Of a stretch of DNA of 64,000 nucleotides, positions 12,013-38,363 are shown piece after piece. A program made the translations under genes and the position numbers. Origin of the DNA: Silene conica (lineage: Eukaryota > Streptophyta > Magnoliopsida > Caryophyllales > Caryophyllaceae); contig CM055320.2 of the NCBI GenBank assembly GCA_029255685.2, positions 12,014,614 to 12,078,613 of the forward strand, in the 5' to 3' direction. Within the stretch, counting starts at the first letter, position 1. Each line of letters begins with the position of its first letter. Under the pieces are notes generated by a model. It ran no database searches and was not told the origin of the DNA. It worked only from the letters and a program-made list of their open reading frames with translations.

Positions 12013-12410
12013 TCACAAGTGTGGATCACCGATTCTCTTGTTCTATTACATCATCTCCCACTCAATGCAAGGTGTCTTACAGGTCGTACTTGCAAGTGAT
12101 CAAATCAATAGTGGTTTTTCTCGATATGGAGTGTAACTGGTAGACCAGAATTATCTACCATAGATATCCTCTTAGCGTGGCCACGCATTTCCAGTTCACT
12201 ACTCCTCGAGTGGCCTTGAGATTTAAGATAACCCTGACAAGGGGTAGAACAATTCCTATCCAACTGTTCTCCTTGGCTAACATCGTCCATTGTGACCTAA
12301 AAGATGCCCATTTGACCCCTTTTACGGAAGATCGTAGAGCATAAATTAAAGTCACTTTGAACTATGTTACTTTAGAATAACCAGTCTCTAGTCTAAGAAT
12401 CGACTCATAA

Positions 12411-12412
<2 letters not shown>

Positions 12413-12457
<45 letters not shown>
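12413..12457. repeat. (AT)n microsatellite
   Basis: A pure AT dinucleotide run of about 45 bp inside the non-coding 3' part of Copia-1. Confidence 0.95.
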
Positions 12458-12460
<3 letters not shown>

Positions 12461-12814
12461 GCTCTTGCCACGACCAGGCTCCATTGAATTCCAAAGAACT
12501 CTATAAGCGGTCACTGCCCGACACAAGTGTACCTTACAGTCTGTCTATATGACCGACTAGTCATCTCTTATGACTCTATGGTGTCAGAACTCACCATCAA
12601 TCGCATCATAATCTAGTCACTTCGAGATGTCACCTCATATAAGTGACTAGGGGCATAACTAAGTTAATCCAGTTCACTTTAACAGGGTTCAGTAATTGTC
12701 ATACAATCCTGTTTGGATTTAACAAAGTATGTTATAATTAAAACTTAAACGATGAACAAGATGATCTTATATGAACGCAAAAACAACATTTTTCATTTCA
12801 TATCATATAATCGA

Positions 12815-15792
12815 TTACACATTGGGTAAACACTTAAGACCCATATAACGAGCATGAGAATCATGCTGAACTTGCGACAAGGGTTTGGTTAAGGGATCAG
12901 CCACATTATGGTCTGTCCCAACCTTACAAATCGCTATTTCCTTCCTATCAATGAAATCCCGAATTACATGATATTTTCTTGGTACATGTCTAGATTTATT
13001 GCTAGACTTCGGCTCCTTAGCCTGAAAGACAGCACCACTGTTATCCTTAGTCCCTCGATGAATTGCCTTATCCATACTGCTTCCTTAGCAGCTTCTGATG
13101 CTGCAATGTACTCTGCTTCCGTAGTAGAATCCGCAACAACTGGTTCTTTGAAGCTTTTCCAACTAATGGCACCACCATTCAAGATAAAGACAAATCCAGC
13201 CTGGGATTTAAAATCGTCTTTATCCTTTTGGAAGCTTGCATCTGTGTAACCCTTTACACACAATTCTTCTTCCCCTCCAAACACTAAAAATGAGTCCTTA
13301 GTTCTTCTTAAGTATTTAAGGATATTCTTGACTGCAATCCAGTGACTTTCACCTGTATTTGCTTGATATCTACTAGTCATGCTTAAAGCATACGAGACGT
13401 CTGGACGAGTGCATATCATGGCGTACATGATAGATCCCACGGCGGAAGCATAAGGGATCAATTTCATGCGTTCAACATCTTTGGGCTCCGTGGGAGACTG
13501 AGATTTTCTGAATATAATTCCACTTCCCATTGGGATAAACCCTCTCTTGGAATTTTCCATGTTGAACCGTCGTAGAATCTTATCGATATAAGATTCTTGA
13601 CTTAGTGCCAATATCCTTTTGGACCTATCTCTATAGATCCGGATACCTAATATGCATTGCGCATTTCCTAGATCTTTCATCTGAAAATGGTTACCTAACC
13701 ATCCTTTAACTGATGAAAGCATTCTAACATCATTTCCAATGAGTAGTATGTCATCCACATACAAAATTAGGAATACAACATTGCTACCACTAAATTTCAT
13801 ATATAGACAAGGTTCTTCGACACTTCGAGTGAAACCATTCTCTTTTATGACTTCATTGAAGCGATGATTCCAACTCCTCGATGCTTGCTTAAGTCCATAA
13901 ATGGATCTCTTAAGTTTGCATACCTTGTTAGGATTTTTAGGATCTTCAAAACCCTCAGGTTGTATCATATACACATCCTCCTTTAAATGCCCATTTAAGA
14001 AGGCGGTTTTGACGTCCATTTGCCATACTTCATAGTCATGAAATGCGGCAATCGCTAACATTATCCTAATGGATCTCAGCATGGCTACCGGAGCGAATGT
14101 TTCATCATAATGAAGACCTTGAACTTGGGAAAACCCTTTAGCTACTAGCCTATCTTTATAGACATCATCATGTCCTTCTATGCCATTTTTCACCTTGAAG
14201 ATCCACTTGCATTGGAGAGGTCTCATCTCTTTAGTCAAGTCTATCAAGTCCCATACTTGGTTTTGATGCATAGAATCCATTTCAGATATCATGGCTTCTT
14301 GCCATTTTGCGGAGTCGGGACTAGAGATTGCAGCTTTGTAAGTGGTAGGCTCATTACTTTCCAAAAGTAATATGTCTAGGTTACCATCTTCCTCAATTAG
14401 TCCAACATACCTATCAGGTTGATGTGGAACCCTACTCGACCTCCTGGGTTGAATAGGTACCGAAGTAGAAGAAGAAGGAACATTTTCGTCTGTCTCTGCT
14501 TCAGTTTGTGGCTCTTGAACTTCTCGAACTTCATTAAGTTCAAAATTTCTCCCACTCTGTCTTTTAGAAATAAAATCCTTTTCTAAAAAGACAGCCTCAG
14601 AAGACACAAACACTTTGTTTTCATGAGGTTTGTAGAAGTGGTAGCCACGTGAGGTGGTTGGATAACCAACAAAAATGCATTTTTCGGATCGTGGAGCGAG
14701 TTTGTCATCGGTCTTTACCCTGACATAAGCCTCACATCCCCATATCTTCATATAGGATAAGTTTGGAACCTTTCCCTTCCACATCTCATATGGAGTCTTA
14801 TCGGTCGCTTTCGTTGGACTATAGTTCAACGATTTGATGGCGGTGAGGATCGCAAATCCCCAAAATGAATCAGGTAAGTCTATTTGGCTCATCATCGATC
14901 AAACCATATCTAATAAGGTTCGATTCCTCCTTTCTGCCACACCATTAAGTTGTGGCGTTCTCAGAGGTGAAAGTTGTGACACAATGCCACATTCTTTTAG
15001 ATGTGAATCAAATTCGTTACTAAGATATTCACCACCACGATTGGATCGTAGTGCCTTAATATTTCTGTCGAGTTGGTTTTCTATTTCATTTTGAAATTTT
15101 TAGAATTTCTTAAACGCTTCACTCTTATATTTCATTAAGTAGATATACCCATATCTACTTAAATCATCGGTGAAGGTAATGAAATAATCATAATTGCCCC
15201 TAGCGGTGATTGTTAGTGGTCCACATACATCCGTATGTATGAGCCCTAATAATTCACTAGCTCGTGTTCCTTTACCACTAAAGGGATTACGAGTCATTTT
15301 TCCTAGAAGACAAGCTTCGCATGTACCATATGATTCATATTCGAATGATTTAATTATATTGGTCTTTACCAATCTTTTGATGCGATTCTCATTTATATGA
15401 CCAAGTCGACAATGCCAAACATACGATTCATTTGGGTCATTTGTCTTTATCCTTTTGTTTTGAATGTTATAGACATCGTGAGACGAGTCCAAAGTTTCCA
15501 AAAGATAGATTCTATAAATTGATGAAGCATGGTCAACAACCATGTCATTTTTAGTAATAACACAACAATTGTTCTTAATGGAAAAACTATATCCTTCAAT
15601 GTCTAACATTGCAACAGAAATAATGTTTTTGGAAAGAGACGGTACAAAATAACAATTATTTAAATGTAACTCGTATCCACTTGATAAGGCAAGAGTGCAA
15701 GTTCCTTTTGAAGTGGCCGCTACCCGAGCTCCATTTCCTAGTCGGAGATCCATATCACCCTTGTCTATCTTCTCCACTTCCCTTAAACACAT
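12815..15792 (-). pseudogene. Copia-1 pol remnant: integrase, reverse transcriptase, RNase H
   Basis: Read on the minus strand, 15792-15100 holds the GAG-pre-integrase zinc region (WHCRLGHINENRIKRLV, CEACLLGK) and the integrase start (IHTDVCGPL). From 14895 to 12964 come the integrase C-terminus (GCEAYVRVK), the reverse transcriptase (DVKTAFLNGHL, LYVDDILLIGND) and RNase H (GYTDASFQ, STTEAEYIAAS). The RNase H tail continues in another frame (13075-12815, HNVADPLTKPLSQ), so there is a frameshift near 13070. The integrase is interrupted between 15100 and 14895. Protease and gag are missing. It resembles the Tnt1-94 class. It is defective. Confidence 0.92.
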
Positions 15793-16211
15793 GATTCATG
15801 CCCAAAGAATTTCACAAATTAATATATAACGATTAGGTGAAAACAAAATTCAAACAATATATCCTCAAAAATATACGACTATTGATATAAAATTAGTTTT
15901 CTATTAAAGTCATACACACAAAAAAGATTCATTAAGTTTAGGTAAGGATTTTGTAGTGTGTTTAATTTTGTTAATTAACGTTATAAAATTCGAGGGTAGA
16001 ATAGGTAAATAAAAATGAATCAGGTACCTGATTTGTCAAATGCTACATGAGGTAACTTTTTATTTCAGCTACTTGTGTCACATTTTTTCATTCTAAACAG
16101 GTAGTTGCTAAACACTCCAAAAATAATAAGCTACCTGATTATTTTGGCAAAAAAGTTACTTCAGGCAAATCAGGTAGCTGAAATGGCTTGCCAAACGGAG
16201 CCTTAGACAAT
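15793..16211. other. AT-rich spacer with a possible MITE fragment
   Basis: From about 16017 to 16205 there are inverted AATCAGGTAGCTGA and TCAGGTACCTGA words, ending TTGCCAAACGGAGCC. This is the style of hAT MITE ends, but no second terminus or TSD was found. It lies where the 5' half of Copia-1 should be. Confidence 0.35.
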
Positions 16212-16214
16212 TAA

Positions 16215-16429
16215 CTCCTTATTCTTTTCGGTTGAAACGAGCTGCATTGAATTGTAGAACTTAATTGAATTAAATTAAGTGGAACTGATGTGGGGTGAAT
16301 TTATTTGACTTAAAAGTTAATTTTATGAAGAGATTAACTGAAAATAATTGATTGAAATAAATAAAATCTAACGGAATACAACCAAACAAAATTATAAGAA
16401 GGTGAAATTAAGCCAGAAAAAACAGACTC
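16215..16429. mobile_element. Tourist-like MITE, second copy (215 bp)
   Basis: Clearly related along its length to 4490-4711 (shared words include AAATTAAGTGGAAC, AAAAGTTAATTTT and GAAGAGATTAACT). It is flanked by TAA on both sides (16212-16214 and 16430-16432). The right-end complement is GAGTCTGTTTTTTCTGGCTT. Non-coding. Confidence 0.75.
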
Positions 16430-16650
16430 TAAGTATAACTATTTTTCAACGTAATTGTTTTTTTATGTACACATCTTACTCTTTTTAAAACTTTTTCCAC
16501 AACTTTTACATTCCATACCCTTTTATCTAAAAAAACAAAACTAAATCCTCTCATTTCCTCTTCCTCTTAAGTTAATCAACCCTTGTCAAACTGAATCATA
16601 ATTTCCATATTCATCAAGTAAAGATTCAAACTTATTAATTATTCAATAAG

Positions 16651-16820
16651 TCTCTTTGTGACGGATATATCCGTTACAAATTTACAACATGTCAAATTGT
16701 GAATAGATAAGACAAAATATATTATTATTCCCTGGGCACACTCCTTTTGTTTTATCTACTCCACATGAGTAGTATTTGAATCGTCACAAACCTGCGACGG
16801 ATATGTCCGTCACAAATGAG
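16651..16820. mobile_element. MITE of the GTGACGG family, copy 2
   Basis: The left end reads TCTCTTTGTGACGGATATAT; the right-end complement reads TCTCATTTGTGACGGACATA. These inverted repeats of about 26 bp include an internal GGATAT/ATATCC palindrome. Non-coding and about 170 bp. The superfamily is not assigned. Confidence 0.65.
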
Positions 16821-17260
16821 AAGTTGTGTTAATTATTATATAGATCTATTTTTTTTGCAAAGCGTCTTGCTTGAAAGCGGATAATGTCTTTCTCAATAAT
16901 AAGGCAAGTGCGATGATAAGTAAGGAAATGGAGCACCTATATGGGTAGTGTCACTTGCATATTGTGAGAAAAAACATCACCTTTAAGGAAAAAAAAGATT
17001 GTCAAACACAATCTTTAATATTTTTTTTTGTCAAACACGACATTTTGACCAGAGCTTGACCACTTGCAATTAGGTGAGTTTCAGTCAATGCTTGAGATAG
17101 CAAACGAGGTCAGTTTGAGGTGCTCTTAGACGTAGGCAGAGGGGGATGCAAGGTACGTCCTAGTTGTGTTGTTTGTGGTGGTTTTGGTTGTAAATGGTGG
17201 TTTGAGGGGAGTGAATTGATTTATTTTACAATATCATATAATGTCCATTTGCCACTTGTC
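16821..17260. other. Non-coding spacer, nothing recognised
   Basis: No supportable ORF. A 64-aa frame at 17120-17314 is rich in Gly, Cys and Val, matches no motif known to me, and runs into the SINE. I treat it as chance. Confidence 0.5.
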
Positions 17261-17279
17261 ACAATCCTTGTGGGAAAAT

Positions 17280-17454
17280 CAAATGATAGTTGCTCACTTC
17301 ATTTCTTAAAATAACTCCTATGAGGTCAGGGGTTCGATTCCTACCCATGAGAATGGAGCAACACTTCGACCAGCCGTTTACCTCTTCGTGAAAGCACCTG
17401 CGACGAGGGATTATACAACGTTGTTGACGGTGAACACCCGGTTTAAAAAAAAGA
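17280..17454 (+). mobile_element. SINE, complete (175 bp) with 19-bp TSD
   Basis: This insert is bounded by a perfect 19-bp direct repeat, ACAATCCTTGTGGGAAAAT (17261-17279 and 17455-17473), the long variable TSD typical of LINE-mobilised retroposons. It holds a tRNA-like B box, GGTTCGATTCC (17331-17341), within a T-arm-like stem, and ends in a short A-rich tail. I do not see a clean A box. Truncated paralogues of the same insertion are present at 38196-38363 and 62701-62868. Confidence 0.88.
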
Positions 17455-17473
17455 ACAATCCTTGTGGGAAAAT

Positions 17474-20022
17474 ATAAAAAACACAAAATTTTGATTGACG
17501 TAAAAACACAAATTCTACTATCCTCGCACAACAAGATAAACAGAAGGATATCCGTCACAAACAATACACTTCCATAAAAAACCAGTTATTATTAAAGCAA
17601 ATACCAAAAGCATATTTGATCGCCGCGTGTCAGCTCCTATTCATGCGCCACGTGTCAATAGCTATTAATACACCATGTGTCAAGTCCTAAAAAATAAAAT
17701 CTACCGGTCATGTGGAGATTTCTGTCGCATCTGTGCATCATGATTGTGTACGCATGATTTGCAAATCAAAATTATATATGATTGTCATAATTAAATGATT
17801 GTCATATTTAATTCACGACAAATATGGTATACTATTTTAGGAAGGTAGATATATATTCTTAAAAAAATATCCCTAAAATTAGAAAATATTATTTCGTTTA
17901 TTAACAATATTAACCTTAATTTTCGACCAAATTTGGTGAAATTAGAAACATTTTAATTCCAATAGCAATATTAACCTTAATTTTCGACTTAAAGGAGTAA
18001 TTCCGTTTATAAAATTCTGTTTATAATATTCCGTTTGTAATATTCCGTTTATAATATTCAATTTAAATCAAAAACTTGACGTAGCCTAATTATATGTCAC
18101 GTGTTAGCTACTGTAATTGTAAATCGTAATTTAAAAAGAAAATAATTTTAACTATAATTGTAGTATTATAAATGTTGTAATTGATTGACCTATAAAAAGA
18201 AAGTAAATCAAAATCAATGGTATGATTTTCAAAATATGTAAAGTTATCCAAGTATCACCTTACCTAATTAATCTATCTTGCCTAAATTTAACACCATCTG
18301 TCACGTGTCATGTCCAGGTTAATCTGCCACATGTCAATTTCGCAATTTAAAAAAAGATTGCATCCCCTATAAGATTATGAGCCGCATAAATAAGGAAATT
18401 CAATTGCATTTATTAATTGTCATTCAAAATTTGACTAGAAGATTCCTTACAAATTTATGTTAATATATGCATCCGTTTATATGCTATAACATTTATAAGA
18501 TAAATTGATGATTGATTGACTACTATAAAAAGTCCGTAATATATTCCATATATAGTTCATAAAAATGTCAAATTTTTAAACTTGCTTTAAAAAAAATTGG
18601 ATTTGATAGTAGGAGAAAAAAAAATATTTTGTCATATATCAAATGCAATTTTTGGATATAATTTTGGTCAATTAGTAATTTGAATCTCCTATAAGAAATA
18701 TGAAAATATTTTCTCTAACCCGTAGCTATAGTAAAATATACTCCGTGCATTAAAGTTTACATTTTAAACTATGCGATAAATTTTGAAATATACAATAAAT
18801 TGGGTAAGATTCTAAAAATTAGAATAACCTAATGAGCTTCGTAATAATCTAATTACCATTAGTCAGTTCACGGTATTTAGGTAAGGCATAAAAATTATAT
18901 CGTAATCTTAACAATCTTAACAAATAAATATATTGTAATTTTAACAATTCTATCAAAAAATTATATTGTACATTCCACGGACTTAGTTATCACCAAAATC
19001 TTTTGGATTAATCGATAAGAATACTCTGAACTGTGGGTGTCCTGTTCAAAATATTCCAAACTCTACTTTAACTACTAATAAATATAACCAACTAATGGTC
19101 TTAAAATATTTAAATTAAATTGATAGCTACGAGATTGTGATTTGTAAAATAAATCACGCAAAACAATACCGTTAAAATAATCAACTAGCATAGATTGATC
19201 AAAGGGATATATTAAAGTCTATAAGAGATGATAATGGAAACTAACAGTGAGATGGTTGACAGATTTAGACAATTAGTAACATTTGATCATATTTATTTAC
19301 TTTTATGTACCATAAAAATTGTTTACCTTTGATTTAAATAATACTTCTCACAAAATAATAAAAATAAAAATATTTTCTTAAGTCATTTGAAATAATACAT
19401 ATCATTCATATATACTATATTGATCAAGGGTTTAGGATATGGATTACAAGTAGGTGATGGTTAGGAGGGGGGCATCGTGGTCTGAGGTGTTGATTCAATC
19501 ACTTTTAGCGTGAAGGGCCTGCTGATGGGTCTCAAAGAAGTCATTCATTGATGGTGAAGATTTTTCCAGTAGTTCGGGTGTGGTGAGTGGGAAAGGAAAT
19601 GAGTGATATAGTAGAACATCGAGAGGAGAACATAAAAGATGGGTAATATGATTTTTAAAAAATGTAAAATAATTAGTAAAACTAAATGTATAGTGCAATT
19701 CCTACATAAGGAGGTTATGAAAATTGAAATCTAAAATAATTTTGTATCAGTTTTTCAAATTTCACCTTTCATAAGTTAGAAAGTTGAGATAAAAAGTATA
19801 GTATTTCGAATAATATTAAGCAACACAAAGCAAAATTTCAAATAATTAATTATTTACTAAATCCTAAAAAGTATATATTAGTTTTTATTTTTAATAATAT
19901 TTTTCGTTACTACCCATGTAGTGTAGGGGTTTAAAAACTACTAGTTAACATTGAATAAACAAACTGTTTATAAAACTGTAACGTCTGACGGTAATACCGT
20001 CAGCAGGGGCAAGAAACAAGAC
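17474..20022. other. Upstream region of LAP-b
   Basis: AT-rich and without genes. It is collinear with 38364-39916 and 62869-64000. A block of about 1 kb (roughly 18790-19790) is missing in unit 2, with TTGA-type microhomology at the junction, which suggests a deletion there. No TE could be recognised inside it. Confidence 0.65.
17649..18307. promoter_or_regulatory. Three G-boxes (CACGTG) far upstream of LAP-b
   Basis: CACGTG occurs at 17649-17654 (GCCACGTGTC), 18098-18103 (GTCACGTGTT) and 18302-18307 (GTCACGTGTC), all in ABRE/G-box context, 1.7-2.4 kb upstream of the TATA box. Some LAP genes are jasmonate- or ABA-induced through such sites. That these act on LAP-b is inference. The cluster is conserved in units 2 and 3. 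Confidence 0.4.
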
Positions 20023-20030
20023 TATATAAA
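19985..20030 (+). promoter_or_regulatory. LAP-b core promoter: palindrome plus TATA box
   Basis: A perfect inverted repeat CTGACGGT-AAT-ACCGTCAG (19985-20003) sits 20 bp upstream of TATATAAA (20023-20030). The TATA is kept in LAP-c (39917-39924), where the palindrome has one mismatch. The predicted start of transcription is near 20055, giving a 5' UTR of about 0.25 kb. Confidence 0.6.
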
Positions 20031-20311
20031 GAGTTAGGCAGTTCGGTGGGTGAAATGGTCGCCATAGATGACTATATATATCCAATAATCTAACTAGGTA
20101 AGTTGCATCAATATCGTCATCGTCTTTGACTTCATCAAAAGTTACTCCTTCCACTAATGGTTAAGATGAATGTATTATGGACGACTGTTATTGATTTCGA
20201 AATCCCTCCCATATTGCTATGCCGGCTCATTTGACACCAAAAATTGACGTTGCGGCCGATGCCCGTGTTTCGTCTTACAGTGCCGTCCTCCATTCTATCA
20301 CAATTTCGCTT

Positions 20312-34456
<14,145 letters not shown>

Positions 34457-36791
34457 GTTCTCACAAATTCGTCATAGTCACCTGCTGAAATAGATCATCC
34501 AGTCAGTCTGGTTTAGTGGCTTTCACACTGGTTGCTGAGCTGAAACTTGTAAGTTATTTGGATGATAACTTTTCTTGAACTTTTCATTTTCGTTTTCTCA
34601 CAGAACTATCTTGGATGATATTACTTATGTTTGATTATTTGACTATTGGCGCAGGCTTAAATTTCAGTCTTTAGACTGACAGAACCAGGCTGGTTATTGA
34701 TGTTTGTCAACAGGATTAGATTAAAATACTCAACCAGATAGGTGTGCAAAAAGAGAGATTTGAATCAAGACGGACATACCCACAAATACCTGCAATGATA
34801 GTTTAACCTTTTGAATGCATGGTGCACATGTTGCTACTGGTGCACCTCCTAATGCTACAACTGCTGCTGATATATAATGTTATGGACTGCAATGAAGATG
34901 TGAATGCGACTGCAATTCTGCAAATCAAGAACTGGGAAGGAAAAACATGAGTTTGTCTGTATCCTCAAAGGAAACTCTACAACTCAGCACGGCACTCAGC
35001 GTGTGGGATACGTCAGCAAATCAACATTTTGAGTGAATGGAGAAGTATACCTGTAGTATTTCTCTGGCATTCTGTCAATAACTGTCAGTATTTCAGGTAA
35101 ACTAGTAGCATGATGTGCATCATTGTCCTGTCCTCAAAACGATCCTCGACAGTTGACCCCCAAGGATCAAAAGGTGATATATGTCTATTGGAGATCAAAA
35201 AGAAATTCCAATATGGCATCTTCAGTGGTCGAGTCGCTCCATCTGACCCGGGCATTAGCTTAGATTCGACCTCTTCTCATATTCGATAATCAGTTTTTAA
35301 TCATGTGGTTAAGGGCATTAGCAGCGAAGGTTTGTTAAGAGGTTTTTATGATGACTTGTTAACTATTTTAGAGGTTTGTTTATAAACGTTCTATTGTTGG
35401 ATATAATTGGTGTCGAGGTTTATAGATGAGAGGGGTTACAATATTGTATATAGGTTTATGGTGAGAGAAATCAGAGAATGATGTGAGAGGAGAAATAGTA
35501 TTAGTGAGTCATTACATGAACCTTAAAGAGTTTTATTTATTGTTGGTAGGAGGTTTGTAGATAAATGATTTTGTATATTTACTTATTTTATAAAAATAAA
35601 TTCGTTGAAGGTTCATCCATTGCTAATATTGCCCTATTAGTACCACAAAGACTCAACCTATAGTTTCTTTTGTTTACGCTCTAGAATTTAGGGTTTATAA
35701 CTCGGGGTTTAGGTTTTCCTTTCGTTTTAGTTAAAATTATTTTTACTATCCACACATGTCATCCAAAATTTGAAATAGTTGAAATTTCATTACAAACTGA
35801 TTTATGTACATTACACATCTTCTAACTTGCCCCATTACATGCAACTCTCAAACCAGAAATAGAATGTTCGTGCCTGAATTTGCAAAGGTCAGCTCTTAAA
35901 CTGATTATCATTTCAGCATACATCAACTTATTTGCATTCAAACCATACAACTAACAATATTAAGACAGCCTAAAAACAGCTATCCCATCCAACAGATGAC
36001 TACCGCATCAGCAACGATTATGCTCCTAAAACCACTATTCCGTTCCATAAGCAGCATTAAGATGTGTAGTAATGTACTTAAATCTAGTAAGAAGATAATG
36101 TTGTTTATTTTAATAGGTACAAACTTTTTGAATTCTAATTTTATTTGTTTAACCATGTCAACCACAATCATATTTGGTCTATTTAGTTTGGGTTGATCCG
36201 GTCCATGCATTTTTTCTGGTACAAACTGGACTGGACCAATATTAATATGGTCGATTCTCTGTCCACCTTTGAACTCTTATTTGGTCATCGGTCCACCTTT
36301 TAACCCTTATTTAATTTTTAGTTGAGAGAATGTGATGATTCGGTGTCATCTCATCCCTACAACTACAAGGTACCGCTATCTCATTTGTCGTTAAATAATT
36401 ATCTTGTTAATTGTTGGCAAATACTATCCAAACAAATTCGCTTTAATGTAAAACAAAATAAATAAATTATTGCAATTTAAAAATAAATTGCAGACGTATT
36501 AAAAGAAAAAAATCAAGTAAAACAATTTATTACTCTCTTTATCCCAATCAATTGTTAATTTGTTATCATTTGTCTTCTACTCGTTTTTGATACTCAAATT
36601 ATTTCGTATATAGTCTTGCATACGTGAGTGTGAGATTTATAATGTAGTTATTCAATGAACCAAACAAGATCCTCATAACTTTATTTTATATTATATATTG
36701 GAAATTATTTTAAGGGTTTTCTTCCCGTATAAATAGTGTACAAAAAACAAATGATAACAAATAATCAGAAATGAGGAGGGAGTAATAATCA
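34457..36791. other. Intergenic region between convergent LAP-b and GLP2
   Basis: No gene is visible. Nearly identical to 54130-54262 plus 59117-61296 in unit 3, with only scattered differences. It lacks the two MITEs of unit 1 and gives their empty sites. The LAP 3' UTR and GLP 3' UTR are presumably here. Confidence 0.7.
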
Positions 36792-37433
36792 TTAGTTAGT
36801 TCCACCAAAGAGCTCCTTCAACTTCTTGACTTGAGCAGCATCCACCAAAGTGATCTTCTCAATCACTTTTGTTGGCAAATCGTTTCCAAACAACGAAGTG
36901 GTTGTAATTTGAAAACCAGGGTTCTGAGTATTTAAACTAACAAACGCGAGAGCAGGTTCATCACCAACATTTACTTGAAAATGCAACATAGTTTGTGGGA
37001 ATATCATTATATCACCCTTCTTTAACGTTTTATAGTAAGCAACATTATTTCCGTCAATAAAACCAGCAATAATTGTACCGTCAATTACCAATATCAGTTC
37101 CGAAACACGGTGGCTGTGTATCGGGATAACCCCACCTACACCGATGTCAAGTCGAACCATTGAAAGGCCCAAACCATTTAATCCAGGAAATGTTTTATCG
37201 GCTGCAAATGTCGAAGCAGCATTGAAAACGCTCTTAGACGTGTTCCCTGGAACACCTAATCCGGAGAAAACAAAGTCGTCGACAGTTACATTTTCGGGGT
37301 TTTTACATGGATATCCGGCAGGTCCGACCGGGTATTTGAAGTCTGCTACGCAGAAATCGACAACACTTGTAGCAGATGATACAGTTAAGAGGACTAACAA
37401 CGACAATAAAAACGCAACTTTTGGTAGTTCCAT
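36792..37433 (-). CDS. Germin-like protein 2 (ABP19/20 type), GLP2
   Basis: A 213-aa, intronless, secreted germin-like protein with the same layout as GLP1: signal peptide 1-22, disulfide Cys28-Cys43, metal ligands His106, His108, Glu112 and His151. It has two N-glycosylation sequons, Asn64 (shared) and Asn48 (NVT, absent in GLP1). Its predicted protein is identical to GLP3. Homology with the GLP1 5' region stops 62 bp upstream of the ATG, where the end of a Copia LTR begins, so transcription probably depends on that LTR. Nothing in the frame suggests decay. Confidence 0.95.
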   Translation of the reverse strand: MELPKVAFLLSLLVLLTVSSATSVVDFCVADFKYPVGPAGYPCKNPENVTVDDFVFSGLGVPGNTSKSVFNAASTFAADKTFPGLNGLGLSMVRLDIGVGGVIPIHSHRVSELILVIDGTIIAGFIDGNNVAYYKTLKKGDIMIFPQTMLHFQVNVGDEPALAFVSLNTQNPGFQITTTSLFGNDLPTKVIEKITLVDAAQVKKLKELFGGTN

Positions 37434-37494
37434 GTTTACGAAATGTTGATAAGAGTATTATATTTCGAAGAAGATAGTTCTAGCTATAAGATAA

Positions 37495-37725
37495 TGAAAA
37501 TAAATGTTATTGATAATTCTATTAAGATGAGTACATGGATATTTATACTGATGTTACAATGTGAACGAGGAAGGGAATCCCACTGATTGTGGAAGTAAAG
37601 AAGGTAACAAATATTATACAGTTGACTATTGGCTAAATACATAAACAAATAATATGAGCAATGAATTGCCTTAATTGCAGAGATATTGTTATTCATTTGA
37701 TTCCTCTGTGATCTTATCTTCAGCA
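37495..37725 (-). mobile_element. Copia-2 3' LTR, likely promoter of GLP2
   Basis: On the minus strand this 231-bp block begins TGCTGAAGATAAG after a polypurine tract CGAAGGGGAA and ends ATTTATTTTCA, giving TG...CA ends. It holds TATAAATA (complement of 37540-37547), about 107 bp from the GLP2 ATG and in the right orientation. The ancestral GLP promoter seen in unit 1 is missing beyond this point. LTRs are natural promoters, so a takeover is plausible; expression is not shown by sequence. Confidence 0.8.
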
Positions 37726-38195
37726 TTCCCCTTCGAGATGGACGGTCGGGATCGAAGTCCAATCTTGTGAGCCAAAATTAGAAACCGAGCTTTGTGGAGG
37801 GGTTTGGTTAGTGTGTCTGCAAGTTGGTCGTCGCCACTAATATGTTGAACACGTATTTTACCTTGATGAACTTGCTCTTTGACAAAGTGGAACGATAAAG
37901 GAAGATGTTTCATTTTGGAGTGAAAAACCGGGTTCGTCGAGTACGTCGTAGCACTTAGATTGTCACAATAAATTGTGGGTTGCTTACGGACCGTAATGCC
38001 TAGTTCGTGAAGTAATGACAGTAGCCATAGAAGTTCAGCCGTTGCATCGGCAACAGCTCTAAATTCTGCCTCGGTGGATGATCTAGACACAGCTCGTTGC
38101 TTTCGTGAGGACCAACATATTGGGTTGGAGCGAACGTAAACTAGGTAGCCAGAGGTGGACATATAGTCAGTTGTATCACCCCCTAAGTCCGCATC
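37689..38195 (-). pseudogene. Copia-2 RNase H fragment
   Basis: The last part of a Copia pol, read on the minus strand: DADLGGDTTDYMSTSGYLVY, WSSRKQ, SSTEAEFRA, YCDNLSATTYSTNP, ADTLTKPLH. The frame runs through the polypurine tract into the LTR. The upstream part is missing; at 38195 it joins a truncated SINE with ATAG microhomology. An identical structure is at 62194-62700. Confidence 0.9.
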
Positions 38196-38363
38196 ATAGT
38201 TGCTCACTTCATTTCTTAAAATAACTCCTATGAGGTCAGGGATCGATTCCTACCCATGAGAATGGAGCAACACTTCGACCAGCCGTTTCCCTCTTCGTGA
38301 AAGCACCTGCGACGAGGGATTATACAACGTTGTTGACGGTGAACACCCGGTTTAAAAAAAAGA
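38196..38363 (+). mobile_element. SINE, 5'-truncated copy (unit 2)
   Basis: Matches 17287-17454 of the complete SINE and is followed by the same right TSD (38364-38382). Its left end and left TSD are replaced by Copia-2. The B box is mutated (GGATCGATTCC). Confidence 0.85.

Noticed and set aside
17320..17350. tRNA gene (GGTTCGATTCC)
   Set aside because: No acceptor or anticodon arms can be folded, and the unit has a 19-bp TSD and an A-rich tail, so it is a SINE B box.
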